Source of the DNA: Oxalobacteraceae bacterium
Lineage (GTDB): Bacteria; Pseudomonadota; Gammaproteobacteria; Burkholderiales; Burkholderiaceae_D
Assembly: GCA_947487325.1 (NCBI GenBank)
Contig: CANKWG010000031.1
Span: 1-14,602 of the forward strand
Length of the DNA stretch: 14,602 nucleotides
Reading direction: 5' to 3'
Shown: piece after piece, positions 14,235 through 14,602 of the stretch
Numbering within the stretch: position 1 is the stretch's first letter
Layout of the letters: each line of letters opens with the position of its first letter
Position numbers and translations under genes: made by a program
The notes under the pieces: generated by a model
Database searches by the model: none
Seen by the model: the letters and a program-made list of their open reading frames with translations, nothing else
Told to the model about the DNA's origin: nothing

Positions 14235-14602
14235 ATGGGACAGCTTCAGGGTAAGGTTGCAATCATCACTGGCGCCGGCAGCGGCTTTGGCGAAGGTATG
14301 GCAGCAGCGTATGTGCGCGAAGGTGCAAAGATCATCATCGCCGACCTCAATGCAGAGGCGGGTGAGCGCGTAGCCAAAGCACTGGGCGCGAATGCGAAAG
14401 CCGTGGCGTGCGATGTGGCGAACGCCGACTCGGTGAATGCAATGGTCAAGGCATGCGTGGATACCTTTGGTGTGCCGGATATCGTCATTAACAACGCCGG
14501 TACCACGCACAAGAACCAGCCGATGCTGAATGTGGATGAGAAAACCTTTGACCGTGTTTTTAATGTCAACGTTAAATCGATTTACTTCATGACGCAAGCG
14601 GT
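14235..14602 (+). CDS. Short-chain dehydrogenase/reductase (SDR), 3' end beyond window
   Basis: An open frame from ATG 14235 to the window edge (122 codons seen) without a stop. The N-terminus is a classical SDR Rossmann fold: GKVAIITGAGSGFGEG with TGxxxGxG at 12-19, Asp37 at the end of strand 2 (IIIADLN), which favours NAD over NADP, Asp60 in ACDVAN, and NNAG at 86-89. The catalytic Ser and Tyr-x3-Lys lie beyond the edge and cannot be checked. GGAG at 14226-14229 is 5 nt before the ATG. Classical SDRs are about 250 aa, so roughly half is visible. It lies behind the aldehyde dehydrogenase and is probably cotranscribed with it, oxidising an alcohol or a 3-hydroxyacyl compound. Confidence 0.93.
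   Translation, partial: MGQLQGKVAIITGAGSGFGEGMAAAYVREGAKIIIADLNAEAGERVAKALGANAKAVACDVANADSVNAMVKACVDTFGVPDIVINNAGTTHKNQPMLNVDEKTFDRVFNVNVKSIYFMTQA

Overview
The window reads as an ordinary chromosomal segment of a betaproteobacterium, most likely Burkholderiales (inferred from protein style, the mid-to-high GC coding sequence and a REP-like intergenic repeat; no rRNA or other marker is present). One gene runs leftward off the left edge. Every other gene is on the + strand, and the last one runs off the right edge. I see no RNA genes, transposase, phage gene or CRISPR array.

Region 1 (1-766): the 5' part of a leftward gene for an exported, probable beta-barrel outer-membrane protein. It has a signal peptide and four ARPAE pentapeptides encoded by a 15-bp tandem repeat. 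An AT-rich divergent intergenic region follows. Region 2 (767-4700): a DUF1800 protein (Sec signal) overlaps by 4 nt a DUF1501 protein (Tat-like signal), a widespread export pair of unknown function. A LysR-type regulator gene starts 8 nt after it. Region 3 (4701-7428): an acyl-CoA dehydrogenase and an MmgE/PrpD-family protein form a tight two-gene unit. A LysR-type palindrome, ATC-N9-GAT, lies just upstream.

Region 4 (7429-12422): a 393-bp non-coding stretch, then a complete five-gene branched-chain amino-acid (HAAT/Liv) type ABC importer: binding protein, two permeases and two ATPases. The last four genes are packed with 1-nt overlaps or a 1-nt gap. A perfect hairpin separates the binding-protein gene from the first permease gene. 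Region 5 (12423-12747): non-coding, with a composite palindromic element containing two perfect hairpins, then a perfect TTGACA -35-like box. Region 6 (12748-14602): an NAD(P)-dependent aldehyde dehydrogenase and the first 122 codons of a short-chain dehydrogenase/reductase.

Taken together, regions 3-6 look like a catabolic locus: import of a small carboxylate or amino-acid-like compound, alcohol/aldehyde oxidation (SDR, ALDH), acyl-CoA dehydrogenation and an MmgE/PrpD dehydratase- or decarboxylase-type step, possibly under the LysR regulator. The substrate cannot be read from the sequence, and no CoA ligase or CoA transferase lies inside the window. I found no clearly unprecedented system. 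The best leads are this unassigned pathway, the DUF1800/DUF1501-LysR arrangement, the displaced catalytic glutamate in the acyl-CoA dehydrogenase, the unusual motifs in the two transporter ATPases, and several regulatory-scale palindromes.
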